Shown piece by piece: positions 4,475 through 12,278 of a stretch of 32,532 nucleotides of DNA. The notes below the pieces were generated by a model that worked only from the letters and a program-made list of their open reading frames with translations, did not search any database and was not told the DNA's origin. Source of the DNA: a virus. How positions within the stretch are numbered: position 1 is the first letter of the stretch; each line of letters begins with the position of its first letter. A program made the translations under genes and the position numbers. The stretch lies in IMG/VR virus record IMGVR_UViG_3300021134_000017, positions 1 through 32,532 of that record; one strand, 5' to 3'.

Positions 4475-7374
4475 TGGCCAATCAATTTTTAAAGTTTATG
4501 ACTCAGAATTCTGAGCAAGCCCCAGCACAATTAGAGCTTCCTGAGGGTGCTGATAAAAGTCGTCAGGGAAATAACGGCGGTCCAGCAAACAGCTCATTGC
4601 CTGCAGTACATCCAGATTTAGCGTTTGCTGTAGAACAAAACAAGGTAGATGAGCGAGCAGACGAAGCTACTAGGTCTGCAGAAAAATCACGTCAAATTAG
4701 TGGTGCTATTAAGAATATTGAACGTCGTCGTGATGCAGGAAGCCGTCCTGAAGGAAAGCGTAGACTTCGTGCAGGAATGCCTCAACCAAAGGCCAACCCA
4801 ACTACATTACTTAATGTTGATCTTAGCGATGTAGAACCACAAGCAGTTATTAGCAATGACGATAAAGGTGGGGCTCTTGCACCAATTAAGACTAAGAAGA
4901 AAAAAGGTCCGGCTCCAGTAACTGCTGCAGAAATTGAGGCTCGTTCTAAAGAAGGTCAAGAACGTGCAAAAAACATTAGTATGGGCAGTGAAGCTTCAGA
5001 AAATGTAAAGAATGCGGCTAATGATTTCTTTAAGCGTCGTAATTCTGTTGGTTATGACCTGGATGCAACCGGTATTGTTAATGAAACTCCAACTCAAGCT
5101 GGAGAACGTAGAGCAGCTGGTGGTAGTGGTCTTCTAGAAGGATACGATGATTATGAAAATCATCCAGAAAACACTACAAGCATGCGTTGGGATGAAGACG
5201 CTGAGTCTATTATTAATAAAGAAACCGGTAAGGTTAATTACGGCAATATTTCTGCAAAAGAGATGAAGCTTATTCACAACGGCAAGAGCAAGCAGTTTGA
5301 AAAGGTAAAGGGTGCTGCTGTTGAGGCAGGTCTTCCTACGCTTCCTAGTGAAAAAGCAAAGCGTGAAGCTATGGGTGCTTTTACTCCCGTCCCAGACACA
5401 GATGCTCTTCGTGCACCAGTAGTAAAAGTTTCTCCTCCAAAACCTCAAACAGCAACAGTTAATGGTAAAGAGGTTGACTTAGGTGAGCTAAATGCACAAA
5501 ATGCAGCTGCTGGTTATCCTGGTGGTAAGAAGCCTGCTGAAGAAAAGCCAGTAGAGATGGAAGAAGTAGAGCGTCAACGCCCTGCTGCTCCAGCACCACT
5601 ATTCCGCTCTGAAAAGCATGAAACAGCCTTTAACGCCCGTATGGCTCGCCTTAAGGAAGTACACGATCGTTTTAGCGGCAGGATCCTTGACCCATCATAC
5701 GATACTTTAAATCGTCAACAACGTAAAGGTCTACATGCTAATTACCAGGCTGCTTTGAAAGAAGTAGATCGTACACATCCAGAGCCAGCAGAAGGATTCT
5801 TTGCCCCTGAGCAACCTGAGACTCCTGGTCCTATTGAAAAGGTAATGCGCCGTAAGAAGGCAGCACCAGCTCCAAAGCCTTCTACCTCATCTAAAAACAA
5901 TATTGTTAATTGGCCTACTTCAAATGAGGCAGATGAGGGACGCTCTGAAGAAGATTTGGATGAGGAATATAAGAGTAATGCTGGGGATCGTTCATATCCT
6001 ACAACTACTACTGAACTTCGTGGAAATGAGCTACCTAATAAGGGCTTGATCAAAAATGAAAATCAAATTGGACGCCATCAAGAAGATTTAGATGCGGCTG
6101 TTAAATCAGGTGCAGTTCCTCAAGGTGGAGCCATGGATGAGGATACAAAGTATCTTGCAGCACAACTTGCTGCTCACCGTGGTGATAGCGTGGCAAGCAA
6201 TCTTGATACTATTGGTCAAAGCATCCACGGTACACATGCATATCTTTTAAAGAAGTCAAATGCTGAAAAAACAACTGCAGCAGAAAGTTCTAAGCATATT
6301 TATAAGTACACAGGTACTGGACCAGAAGCCGAGCTTCGTGCGAGAGCTGCATATTCGGTTATTAATAACCAAGATCGTTATGAGCGTGGTAAGCAAGTAA
6401 CCTATGATGTTTCTGACGGTATGCATAATTCTGTTGATGCAGAAGGAAAGCCTACACGTAAGGAAGCTTACTTCCTTACATCTAAGGGCGAAAAAGTATC
6501 TTTAAAGAATACATCTCACCCAGAACATCCTGGAAGCCATCTAACTGGTGATGAAACCCCATTTATTGGATTTGATCAACACCCAGCCTATGGAAATGCA
6601 AAGCCACTTGTTGCACATGGAGACATGGCACGTGGTGATTTTATTCACAATGGTTGGCATCCATATAAAGATTCTGCCGGGGATACAGTATTTGAAAAAC
6701 ATCAAGTTCCAGAAGGTGCTGTTCATGCTGGAACAGTAATTAAGGGTCTTATTCACGAAGGTGTTGGACCAACAGCAGCTATCAAGAAGATTACTAGAGG
6801 AGAAAATCTAGATCTTGGTGAAGGAGTGGACGAAGAGGGCGGACAAACTTATTGGGGTGCACAACCTTCCCCTATTAAGGGTGCAAATCGTCGTCCTCAA
6901 AATCCTTATACCCATGAGTTCCACGTAACAAACAATATCATTAGTCCTTCATGCCCAGATTGCGGAAGAATTGCTTCGCAAGCTTCTAAAGACCGTGCTG
7001 CAGCAAAAGCTGCTGAATTTGATACTGTTGCTGAAAATCTTCAAGCCAAAGGTCGTGCACCACTAGGAGATCGTGGAGTTCGTGTTACTAATGCTGAAGG
7101 TAATACTGAAACTCGTGAATTAACTAAGAGTGAGCAAAAAGGTCCTACAAGTAATCGTAGTGAAGGCATGTTTATTGATATGAGCGGTGGATCTAGCGCT
7201 ACAGAGGCTCGTAAGAGGCTTGGAAACATGGTTCCATCTGGAAAGCCTGCAGGAACCTCCGATATTGATGAGGCAAGAGCTGAAGGACATATCTCAAAGT
7301 CTGAAGCTTTAGAGCTTAAAGTAAGCTCTGGAATCCTGTCTTCTGATAAGTCTAAGTTTAAAGACGAGGAGTAA
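4474..7374 (+). CDS. large disordered polar protein (966 aa)
   Basis: A 966-residue protein, mostly charged low-complexity sequence: many KKKK, RRR, EE and Pro-Ala-rich stretches (RPAAPAPLF, RKKAAPAPKPSTSS). Folded-looking parts are a helix near residues 380-430 and a segment near residues 640-790 with many His/Gly/Asp motifs (NGWHPYKDSAGDTVFEKHQVPEGAVHAG has a beta-rich look). One CPDCG occurs near residue 830. There are no transmembrane segments and no long coiled coil, which argues against a tape measure. It follows the 3485 gene by TAATG and precedes small CxxC and basic proteins. A role as an internal head or DNA-associated protein is a guess; no family is recognised. Confidence 0.72.
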   Translation: MANQFLKFMTQNSEQAPAQLELPEGADKSRQGNNGGPANSSLPAVHPDLAFAVEQNKVDERADEATRSAEKSRQISGAIKNIERRRDAGSRPEGKRRLRAGMPQPKANPTTLLNVDLSDVEPQAVISNDDKGGALAPIKTKKKKGPAPVTAAEIEARSKEGQERAKNISMGSEASENVKNAANDFFKRRNSVGYDLDATGIVNETPTQAGERRAAGGSGLLEGYDDYENHPENTTSMRWDEDAESIINKETGKVNYGNISAKEMKLIHNGKSKQFEKVKGAAVEAGLPTLPSEKAKREAMGAFTPVPDTDALRAPVVKVSPPKPQTATVNGKEVDLGELNAQNAAAGYPGGKKPAEEKPVEMEEVERQRPAAPAPLFRSEKHETAFNARMARLKEVHDRFSGRILDPSYDTLNRQQRKGLHANYQAALKEVDRTHPEPAEGFFAPEQPETPGPIEKVMRRKKAAPAPKPSTSSKNNIVNWPTSNEADEGRSEEDLDEEYKSNAGDRSYPTTTTELRGNELPNKGLIKNENQIGRHQEDLDAAVKSGAVPQGGAMDEDTKYLAAQLAAHRGDSVASNLDTIGQSIHGTHAYLLKKSNAEKTTAAESSKHIYKYTGTGPEAELRARAAYSVINNQDRYERGKQVTYDVSDGMHNSVDAEGKPTRKEAYFLTSKGEKVSLKNTSHPEHPGSHLTGDETPFIGFDQHPAYGNAKPLVAHGDMARGDFIHNGWHPYKDSAGDTVFEKHQVPEGAVHAGTVIKGLIHEGVGPTAAIKKITRGENLDLGEGVDEEGGQTYWGAQPSPIKGANRRPQNPYTHEFHVTNNIISPSCPDCGRIASQASKDRAAAKAAEFDTVAENLQAKGRAPLGDRGVRVTNAEGNTETRELTKSEQKGPTSNRSEGMFIDMSGGSSATEARKRLGNMVPSGKPAGTSDIDEARAEGHISKSEALELKVSSGILSSDKSKFKDEE

Positions 7375-7379
7375 TCCTT

Positions 7380-7577
7380 ATGGCTAGCTTTATGCTTGCT
7401 GAGTTCTTTGACAGCATGGTCTCCTGTGAATCTTGCGGAAGAATGTCGCCTAACTTGCGCTACGGTGCTAGGGAAGCTAAAGACTACCTAACCAACCAAA
7501 TGTATGAGCCAGATCCGAACAAAGAAACCTTTGTTGCACGTCCTGGCCGTGGTGCTAATGGTGAGTCGAGTAACTAA
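7380..7577 (+). CDS. small CxxC protein (65 aa)
   Basis: A 65-residue protein with one C16-E-S-C19 knuckle near the N-terminus and a disordered Gly/Asn/Ser tail. The GAGGAG run at the end of the preceding gene serves as the Shine-Dalgarno sequence. Its stop overlaps the next start by one base. A single CxxC could bind zinc as a dimer or with the neighbouring CxxC protein (inference). No family is recognised. Confidence 0.68.
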   Translation: MASFMLAEFFDSMVSCESCGRMSPNLRYGAREAKDYLTNQMYEPDPNKETFVARPGRGANGESSN

Positions 7578-7837
7578 TGCCTAAAAGAAAAGAAATCTAT
7601 TACGGCAAGGTTGGCAACCGCATGTCGGTATCTAGCCGCACTTCTAAGGCTGCTAGGCCTTGGAATCACCCGGATGTTGTAAAAGCATCTGAGGCTTACG
7701 GAGTTTCTTTTGGAAGCTACAAACAAGTACATAAATACGAAAATACTATTCAAGACATGGGCTCTTTAGAGGATAATGAGCGTTTTACATGCCGAGAATG
7801 CGGTAAACTTAACTCTGAGCATGAGGAGCACTTCTAA
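7577..7837 (+). CDS. small basic protein with C-terminal CxxC (86 aa)
   Basis: An 86-residue protein with a basic N-terminal half (MPKRKEIYYGKVGNRMSVSS) and a C-terminal zinc-knuckle-like FTCRECGKLNSEHEEHF, where two cysteines and nearby histidines could hold a metal. It is coupled by one-base overlaps to genes on both sides. The position in a series of small basic proteins ahead of the packaging genes fits a nucleic-acid-binding role, but this is not demonstrated by any recognised family. Confidence 0.68.
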   Translation: MPKRKEIYYGKVGNRMSVSSRTSKAARPWNHPDVVKASEAYGVSFGSYKQVHKYENTIQDMGSLEDNERFTCRECGKLNSEHEEHF

Positions 7838-8130
7838 TGGCAACTACTAAGAAAAAAGAACACCATAAGTCAGCTGCATGGACTCGTAAAGAGGGTCAAA
7901 ACCCCAATGGCGGATTAAATGCCAAGGGTCGTGCCTCTGCTGCAAAAGAAGGACATCATTTAAAGCCGCCTGTAAAGAAGGCAGAAGCTGCCAAGTCTAA
8001 GAAGTCTGCTGCTCGTCGTAAGTCTTTCTGTGCACGTATGGAAGGCATGAAGAAGCACAATACCTCTTCTAAGACAGCTAAAGATCCTAATTCACGTATT
8101 AACAAGTCATTGAGAGCGTGGGACTGCTAA
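7837..8130 (+). CDS. DUF6321-like basic protein
   Basis: A 97-residue lysine-rich protein. The order AWTRKEGQNPNGGLNAKGR, then LKPPVK, then AARRKSFCARMEGM, then RAWDC matches the short phage/bacterial family I know as DUF6321, in which GGL.AKGR, LK.PV and RRKSFCAR are the conserved blocks. It probably binds nucleic acid, given its charge (inference). It is joined by TAATG overlaps to genes on both sides. Proteins of this type often lie near HNH nucleases and packaging genes in phages. Confidence 0.75.
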   Translation: MATTKKKEHHKSAAWTRKEGQNPNGGLNAKGRASAAKEGHHLKPPVKKAEAAKSKKSAARRKSFCARMEGMKKHNTSSKTAKDPNSRINKSLRAWDC

Positions 8131-8294
8131 TGGCTGAGAAAAAAGTTTGGGATAAAAAAGATCCTGATGGTGGCAAGCATAAGAAGTTGTCATCAAAGAA
8201 GAAATCTGCCGCTAAAGCACGTGCTAAGGCTGCCGGTCGTCCCTACCCTAATTTAATTGACAATATGGCCGTAGCTAAGAAAAAGGGCAAGTAA
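8130..8294 (+). CDS. very basic 54-aa protein
   Basis: A 54-residue protein, about one third lysine, reading MAEKKVWDKKDPDGGKHKKL then a KKKSAAKARAKAA stretch and a RPYPNLIDNMAV tail. The ATG at 8130 overlaps the previous stop and its own stop overlaps the next start. The RPYPNLxDN tail recurs, in my memory, in other small phage proteins, but I cannot name a family. Composition suggests DNA or RNA binding. It is too short for many gene finders. Confidence 0.7.
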   Translation: MAEKKVWDKKDPDGGKHKKLSSKKKSAAKARAKAAGRPYPNLIDNMAVAKKKGK

Positions 8295-8590
8295 TGGCTA
8301 CTAAGAAAAAAGAAGTAGCTGGCGGTAAAGAGTACAAAGGCTCTAAGCAAAACGGTGGCCGTAAGATAATCGTAGAGCACTTTAAAGATTCAGCCGGTAA
8401 ATGGCACACTACATCTAAGAACGCTGCTCGTGCTAAATATGAAAAGAAGCACGGAAAGCTATCTAAGGGTACAGACGTGGATCACAAAGATAATAACCAC
8501 GATAACGATTCTTCCAGCAACCTACGCCCACTCAAGCATGGCAAAAATACTGCCAAGGAGAATAAGCGTAGGGCCGGTAAGAAGTCTTAA
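8294..8590 (+). CDS. HNH-type endonuclease
   Basis: A 98-residue protein with an HNH signature in residues 59-92: TDVDHKDNNHDNDSSSNLRPLKHGKNTAKENKR. The DH pair, the Asn of SNLRPL and the NT-x-x-x-N end are the usual conserved points of HNH nucleases with a DHxDxN form. The N-terminal half is lysine-rich and similar in composition to the two preceding proteins. Phage HNH proteins near terminase genes can assist DNA packaging, as known for HK97-type phages; others are homing nucleases. Here it sits 1.5 kb before terL with a minus-strand gene between, so the packaging role is uncertain. Its TAA overlaps the minus-strand stop in TTAA. Confidence 0.78.
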   Translation: MATKKKEVAGGKEYKGSKQNGGRKIIVEHFKDSAGKWHTTSKNAARAKYEKKHGKLSKGTDVDHKDNNHDNDSSSNLRPLKHGKNTAKENKRRAGKKS

Positions 8591-9108
8591 GCTGCCAATA
8601 TTTGAGGGCAGAGCTTAAGCCACATATTTACTAAGTAGTGGTCACGCTCACCAGGATTGGAATGCCAAGGAGACCAATCCTTACCCCCAGAACTCATTCT
8701 GTAGGCAATTTGAGCGTTTAAAACAGGATCGGTAAGGTCTTTAGGTGACTTCAGATTAAACTCGCTCAGACGGGCCTTTAAAGCCCCGTAAAGGTTAATC
8801 TGGAATACACCATAGGAGTCGTCTCCTGTTTTGCGACTAAAGTTGTGGGCAAGAGGGTTGCCGTGGGTTTCTTTCATCGCAACAGCCCAAGCCACCTTTA
8901 AAGAATGACCCTTAAACCCTACAAAGCTCAATACTTCGTAAAGTTGTTTTGGGGTTAATTTTTTGGCTAGGCTATCTTCCCCTATAGGAGTTAGGCATCT
9001 TTGGACCATTGGGGCCGCTGCTCTAACTGGGAAAGTCAACACATTTGTAATTGTTAAAAGGCCTACAAGGCCAAGGATTATAAATTTCCTTTTTCCATTA
9101 AAATTCAC
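8587..9108 (-). CDS. exported lysozyme-like/SLT lytic transglycosylase
   Basis: A 173-residue protein and the only convincing minus-strand gene. Residues 1-30 form a signal peptide: GKRK, a hydrophobic FIILGLVGLLTITNVL core and a probable cut at PVRA-AA. The mature part resembles goose-lysozyme/SLT domains: a probable catalytic Glu80 in AMKETHGNP, then S98-Y-G-V-F-Q-I-N. It should cleave peptidoglycan glycan strands outside the membrane, for lysis or for cell-wall passage. C38 and C167 could form a disulphide. It starts with GTG at 9108, after AGGAG. No holin is seen nearby. Alternatives are a Sec-exported endolysin or a superinfection factor. Confidence 0.8.
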   Translation of the reverse strand: MNFNGKRKFIILGLVGLLTITNVLTFPVRAAAPMVQRCLTPIGEDSLAKKLTPKQLYEVLSFVGFKGHSLKVAWAVAMKETHGNPLAHNFSRKTGDDSYGVFQINLYGALKARLSEFNLKSPKDLTDPVLNAQIAYRMSSGGKDWSPWHSNPGERDHYLVNMWLKLCPQILAA

Positions 9109-9316
9109 ACTATCTCCTAGGCTAGAGAGCCAACCCGAATCTTTACCTACCTGTCACTTAGATAAAGATAGCCCGGCGTCGGTCTGCCAGGCTAGTTGCA
9201 ACTCTTTTGTTTCGTTGTTAGTGTTGGAGGCTAACCTCCTGCTATTAGTATACCTGTAAATACAGTTACATTGCAAACCGTAATGTGGTGTAAGATATGA
9301 GAATATATATAGAGAA
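9109..9316. promoter_or_regulatory. divergent intergenic control region
   Basis: This 208-base gap separates the minus-strand lysin from the packaging operon and should hold promoters for both. Three dyads are visible: AGTTGCAACT (9194-9203), GGAGG-CTAA-CCTCC (9226-9239), and CTGTA-AA-TACAG (9254-9265), which overlaps TGTAA...TTACA (9255-9270). The last pair lies just upstream of the forward -10 candidate and would suit an operator. No open frame of note is present. Confidence 0.55.
9291..9296 (+). promoter_or_regulatory. candidate -10 for the packaging operon
   Basis: TAAGAT lies 20 bases before the ATG at 9317, with a weak TTACAT at 9266-9271 as a possible -35 (19-base spacer). The dyads at 9254-9270 overlap the -35 position. 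Confidence 0.4.
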
Positions 9317-9604
9317 ATGGGACAAAATATGGCAATTGAGAGAATTTATACCAAACAAGGGCATCCAATACCTCAATCATCTCAATCTGCTAAGGGACCG
9401 TTTCCACCTGAAATATTTATGAGACCTGAAGTGATTCACGATTATGCAAGACCTGGCGATGAAATATTAGAGGGCGCCACTGCTCAAAATCAATTTAGAC
9501 CTCCTAAAGTATTTAAATGTCGTAATTGTGAAGAATTAGTTCTTGAGCACGAAATACCAGACCATGAATGCCCAGAAGAGGATGAAGATGGCGAAAACGC
9601 ATGA
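9317..9604 (+). CDS. small protein with C-terminal zinc knuckle
   Basis: A 95-residue protein with a Pro/Ser-rich N-terminus (HPIPQSSQSAKGPFPPEIF) and a C-terminal CRNCEELVLEHEIPDHECPE, where two cysteines, two histidines and a third cysteine could bind zinc. An alternative ATG at 9329 would remove four residues, and neither start has a strong ribosome-binding site. It is the first gene of the operon that ends in terL. The codons are AT-rich, unlike the capsid genes. The family is not recognised. Confidence 0.65.
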   Translation: MGQNMAIERIYTKQGHPIPQSSQSAKGPFPPEIFMRPEVIHDYARPGDEILEGATAQNQFRPPKVFKCRNCEELVLEHEIPDHECPEEDEDGENA

Positions 9605-9878
9605 TGTAGGTAAAAATTACTTTTGGCACTTTATGGTATATCCATTAAAGCCTAAGGTAGTTTTTGAAAAATCTACTACGCAAGAAATCGAACACCCTTT
9701 TAGGTTTGGCAGTGGCTTAGTCTTTAGACTACCGTTTACTAGACTATCTATTGTCATAGGTAAGTGGTTGGCGCAATATGAAGAAAGCCAGGCGTTAACT
9801 AATGCAATTGCAGGTAGGCCTGTAAAACAAGACGAGTTTGATTGGGATAACATAAGGGGCGAAGAATATGATGTTTAA
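9588..9878 (+). CDS. hypothetical protein (96 aa) in packaging operon
   Basis: A 96-residue protein beginning MAKTHDVGKNYFWHFMVYPLKPKV. The ATG at 9588 has GAGG six bases upstream, and I prefer it to in-frame ATGs at 9543 and 9582 that would extend it into the previous gene. It contains beta-like segments (RFGSGLVFRLPFTRLSIVIG) then a helix KWLAQYEESQALTNAIAG, ending acidic. The 17-base overlap with the previous gene and 11-base overlap with the next indicate translational coupling. No family is recognised. A small-terminase-like or packaging-accessory role is conceivable only from context. Confidence 0.6.
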   Translation: MAKTHDVGKNYFWHFMVYPLKPKVVFEKSTTQEIEHPFRFGSGLVFRLPFTRLSIVIGKWLAQYEESQALTNAIAGRPVKQDEFDWDNIRGEEYDV

Positions 9879-10098
9879 GAAAAAAGAAGTAAGAGAAAAG
9901 ACTAAAATAGAGAAGCGTGTAGCAAAGCTATCTACGCCAGAGCTTCTTACATGGAGCGATCAAGTTATCTACTCAATTGGGCGCAATCTGTCCAGTTGGC
10001 AGAAAACAGATGAAACTTTTTATCTAGAAGAGGGAAAAGTGGCGGCAGAAGCTCTCCACGCTATTTTAGATACCCTATACGAAAGACACCCTAAGTGA
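9868..10098 (+). CDS. small helical protein before TerL
   Basis: A 76-residue, probably all-helical protein: a basic start (MMFKKKEVREKTKIEKRVAKL), a helix ELLTWSDQVIYSIGRNL and a C-terminal helix GKVAAEALHAILDTLYERH. It ends in TGA that overlaps the GTG start of terL. The size and location immediately before terL could suit a small terminase or regulator, but no helix-turn-helix or oligomerisation motif is evident, so I leave the role open. Confidence 0.62.
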   Translation: MMFKKKEVREKTKIEKRVAKLSTPELLTWSDQVIYSIGRNLSSWQKTDETFYLEEGKVAAEALHAILDTLYERHPK

Positions 10099-11678
10099 GC
10101 GAAAACGATTTTGACGAAGTAGAGCTAGAAGAGGTAGAAGACGAATCCTATAGCCCGCTTCCAGAAGACGATGAAGCAGACGAGCTAGATGAGCTTTCTA
10201 AAGAGTTTGTAAAGGTTTTGATCAATAAGATCATGGACTTTATGGAAATGCTTGTAGGACATAGGCTTCACCCATATCAAGAGCCTTTGGCCCGCCGTGT
10301 TATTGAGTCCGTTCTTATTAACGATGGTGAAGAAATCACCGCCCTTGCTTCACGTCAGTCAGGAAAGTCAGAGACCATTGCTAACACAGTGGCCACACTG
10401 ATGGTTATCCTTCCACGCCTAGCCCGCATGTATCCAGAGCTTCTAGGTAAGTTTGGTGATGGTATTTGGGTGGGTATGTTTGCCCCTACGCAGAACCAGG
10501 TCGAAACACTTTACTCCCGTACAGTGTCCCGACTTACATCTGAGAGAGCTATGGAAGTCTTTGGTGATCCCGAGATTGATGATATGCCTACTAAGACACC
10601 TGGTGTCGTACGAAACATCAAGCTTAAGAAGTCAGGCAGTAGCCTAATGATGATGACAGCTAACCCAAGAGCTAAGATTGAATCTAAGTCATTCCACCTT
10701 ATTATTGTAGATGAGTGTCAAGAAGCTGATGACTTTGTAGTCTCTAAGTCTATTGCTCCTATGGGTGCGTACTACAACGCTACTATGGTTAAGACCGGTA
10801 CGCCAACAACACATAAGAATGGCTTTTACCGCTCCATTACTCTTAATAAGCGTCGTCAAGCTGAAGGAAGAAAAGCCAAGCAGAACCACTTTCAGTGGGA
10901 CTGGAAAGATGTGGCTAAGATCCAAGCTAACTATGAAAAGTTTATTAAGAAAGAGATGCTACGCATCGGTGAAGACTCTGACGAGTTCCAGATGTCGTAT
11001 AACTGCAAGTGGCTTCTTGAGCGTGGTATGTTCGTAACATCCAACATTATGGATGATCTTGGAGATACTTCACAAGAAATTGTTAAGTCTTGGCACCGTT
11101 CACCTGTTGTGGTTGGAATTGATCCAGCTCGTAAGATGGACAGTACAGTGGTCACAGTGGTCTGGGTAGACTGGGATCGTCCAGATGAATATGGATACTA
11201 CGATCATAGGGTGCTTAATTGGCTTGAGCTTCAGGGAGATGACTGGGAAGAGCAATACTTCCAGATTCAACAGTTCCTTGGAAACTACGATGTACTTGCT
11301 ATCGGAGTAGATGCCAATGGTGTAGGTGATGCAGTGGCCGGTCGTTTAAAGGTATTGATGCCACGAGCTGAGGTAGTGCCTGTTACATCTAGCCCTACTG
11401 AGCAGTCCAAGCGCTGGAAGCACCTACAAGCTCTAATTCAGCGTCAAATGGTCTCTTGGCCTTCCCATGCTAAGACTCGTCGCCTACGTATCTGGAAGAA
11501 GTTTTATCAACAAATGACAGATGCAGAGGTACAATATAAAGGCCCTAACTTTTTAGTGGCTGCACCGGATGAAGCCCACGCTCACGACGATTTTGTGGAC
11601 TCTTTAGCCCTAGCCTGCTCTCTAACGCAGGAAATGGTTATGCCTACAGTAGAAGTAAGCTCTTCGCCTTTCTTTTAA
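10095..11678 (+). CDS. terL: terminase large subunit
   Basis: A 527-residue protein with both domains of the packaging motor. The ATPase has Walker A in ASRQSGKSET (residues 85-94) and Walker B LIIVDECQ (202-209). A possible coupling segment lies near TGTPTTH (234-240). The RNase-H-like nuclease has acidic residues in GIDPARKMDS (D343), GVDANGVGD (D406) and HDDFVDSLA (D498, D499, D502), spaced as in other terminases. It translocates DNA into the prohead and cuts it. It starts with GTG overlapping the previous TGA. The first 40 residues are very acidic, which is unusual and may mediate a contact (inference). No small subunit is identified. Confidence 0.96.
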   Translation: MSENDFDEVELEEVEDESYSPLPEDDEADELDELSKEFVKVLINKIMDFMEMLVGHRLHPYQEPLARRVIESVLINDGEEITALASRQSGKSETIANTVATLMVILPRLARMYPELLGKFGDGIWVGMFAPTQNQVETLYSRTVSRLTSERAMEVFGDPEIDDMPTKTPGVVRNIKLKKSGSSLMMMTANPRAKIESKSFHLIIVDECQEADDFVVSKSIAPMGAYYNATMVKTGTPTTHKNGFYRSITLNKRRQAEGRKAKQNHFQWDWKDVAKIQANYEKFIKKEMLRIGEDSDEFQMSYNCKWLLERGMFVTSNIMDDLGDTSQEIVKSWHRSPVVVGIDPARKMDSTVVTVVWVDWDRPDEYGYYDHRVLNWLELQGDDWEEQYFQIQQFLGNYDVLAIGVDANGVGDAVAGRLKVLMPRAEVVPVTSSPTEQSKRWKHLQALIQRQMVSWPSHAKTRRLRIWKKFYQQMTDAEVQYKGPNFLVAAPDEAHAHDDFVDSLALACSLTQEMVMPTVEVSSSPFF

Positions 11679-11684
11679 TTTACT

Positions 11685-11747
11685 ATGACAAATGGCCTCA
11701 TACAAGACAGAATTAACCCTGAGGAACCTCAATCCCTTATCCTATAG
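11685..11747 (+). CDS. possible 20-aa microprotein
   Basis: An ATG at 11685 opens a 20-codon frame reading MTNGLIQDRINPEEPQSLIL, ending in a TAG that overlaps the Shine-Dalgarno of the 11758 gene. There is no ribosome-binding site. A TTTAAT lies at 11674-11679, right for leaderless transcription. It could be a leader peptide coupled to the next gene, or chance. Confidence 0.3.
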   Translation: MTNGLIQDRINPEEPQSLIL

Positions 11748-11757
11748 GAGATAAACA

Positions 11758-12165
11758 ATGGCAACACCAAATATCGCACCAACACCACAATACCCAGAGC
11801 GTCCAGGAAACGTATACGAGCGCAAGTTCTCTCCTGCAACTCCAGGTCTTCGTGGACCACTTCGTTTTGAAGAAGGCATCGCATCAGATACCGACGTCCC
11901 AAATGATTTCCAACTTGGTTTGGATCAGGGTTATGAGACACCAGCTGGTCGTCCTAACCACAACAATAACGTCTTTGAAAAGTATGCTGATGAGACAATG
12001 CGTGAGCGTGCTCACGTCGGTTCAGCTGCATGGGTCGAAGCTCCAACATTCCTTGGTGAGTTCTCACAAGGTAACTTCGGAGACCACTCAACAGTTGTTA
12101 TCGAAGAAGTTGTTCGTAGCGGTTCACGCCAGGAGCGTATGAACCCTGCATCAGTAAACGACTAA
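11758..12165 (+). CDS. putative virion protein (135 aa)
   Basis: A 135-residue protein, Pro/Asn/Glu-rich with few hydrophobic stretches (QYPERPGNVYERKFSPATPGLRG; ETPAGRPNHNNNVFEKYADETMRERAHVGSAAW), probably extended or partly disordered. It has a good ribosome-binding site (AGGAG at 11747-11751) and uses the C-ending codons preferred by the capsid gene, so it is probably made in quantity. It lies alone between terL and the portal and is closed by a hairpin terminator. A capsid cement, decoration or head-stabilising role is an inference from these facts; no family is recognised. Confidence 0.65.
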   Translation: MATPNIAPTPQYPERPGNVYERKFSPATPGLRGPLRFEEGIASDTDVPNDFQLGLDQGYETPAGRPNHNNNVFEKYADETMRERAHVGSAAWVEAPTFLGEFSQGNFGDHSTVVIEEVVRSGSRQERMNPASVND

Positions 12166-12190
12166 AGTACGATAAAATAATCCAAGGTTT

Positions 12191-12225
12191 CCAGCCCCGT
12201 ACCCTTTCTCCGGGGCTGGTAAATC
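12191..12225 (+). terminator. hairpin terminator after the 11758 gene
   Basis: CCAGCCCCG (12191-12199) pairs perfectly with CGGGGCTGG (12211-12219) around an 11-base loop. The following TAAATCTTT is only partly T-rich, so efficiency may be moderate. Confidence 0.72.
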
Positions 12226-12278
12226 TTTAACACTAGAGACTGGCATGCGGGGGCAAATCAAATGAATGGACTTAACCA

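Noticed and set aside
4474-7374. Tape measure protein
   Set aside because: Length fits, but there is no hydrophobic or coiled-coil core, and it is far upstream of the tail genes.
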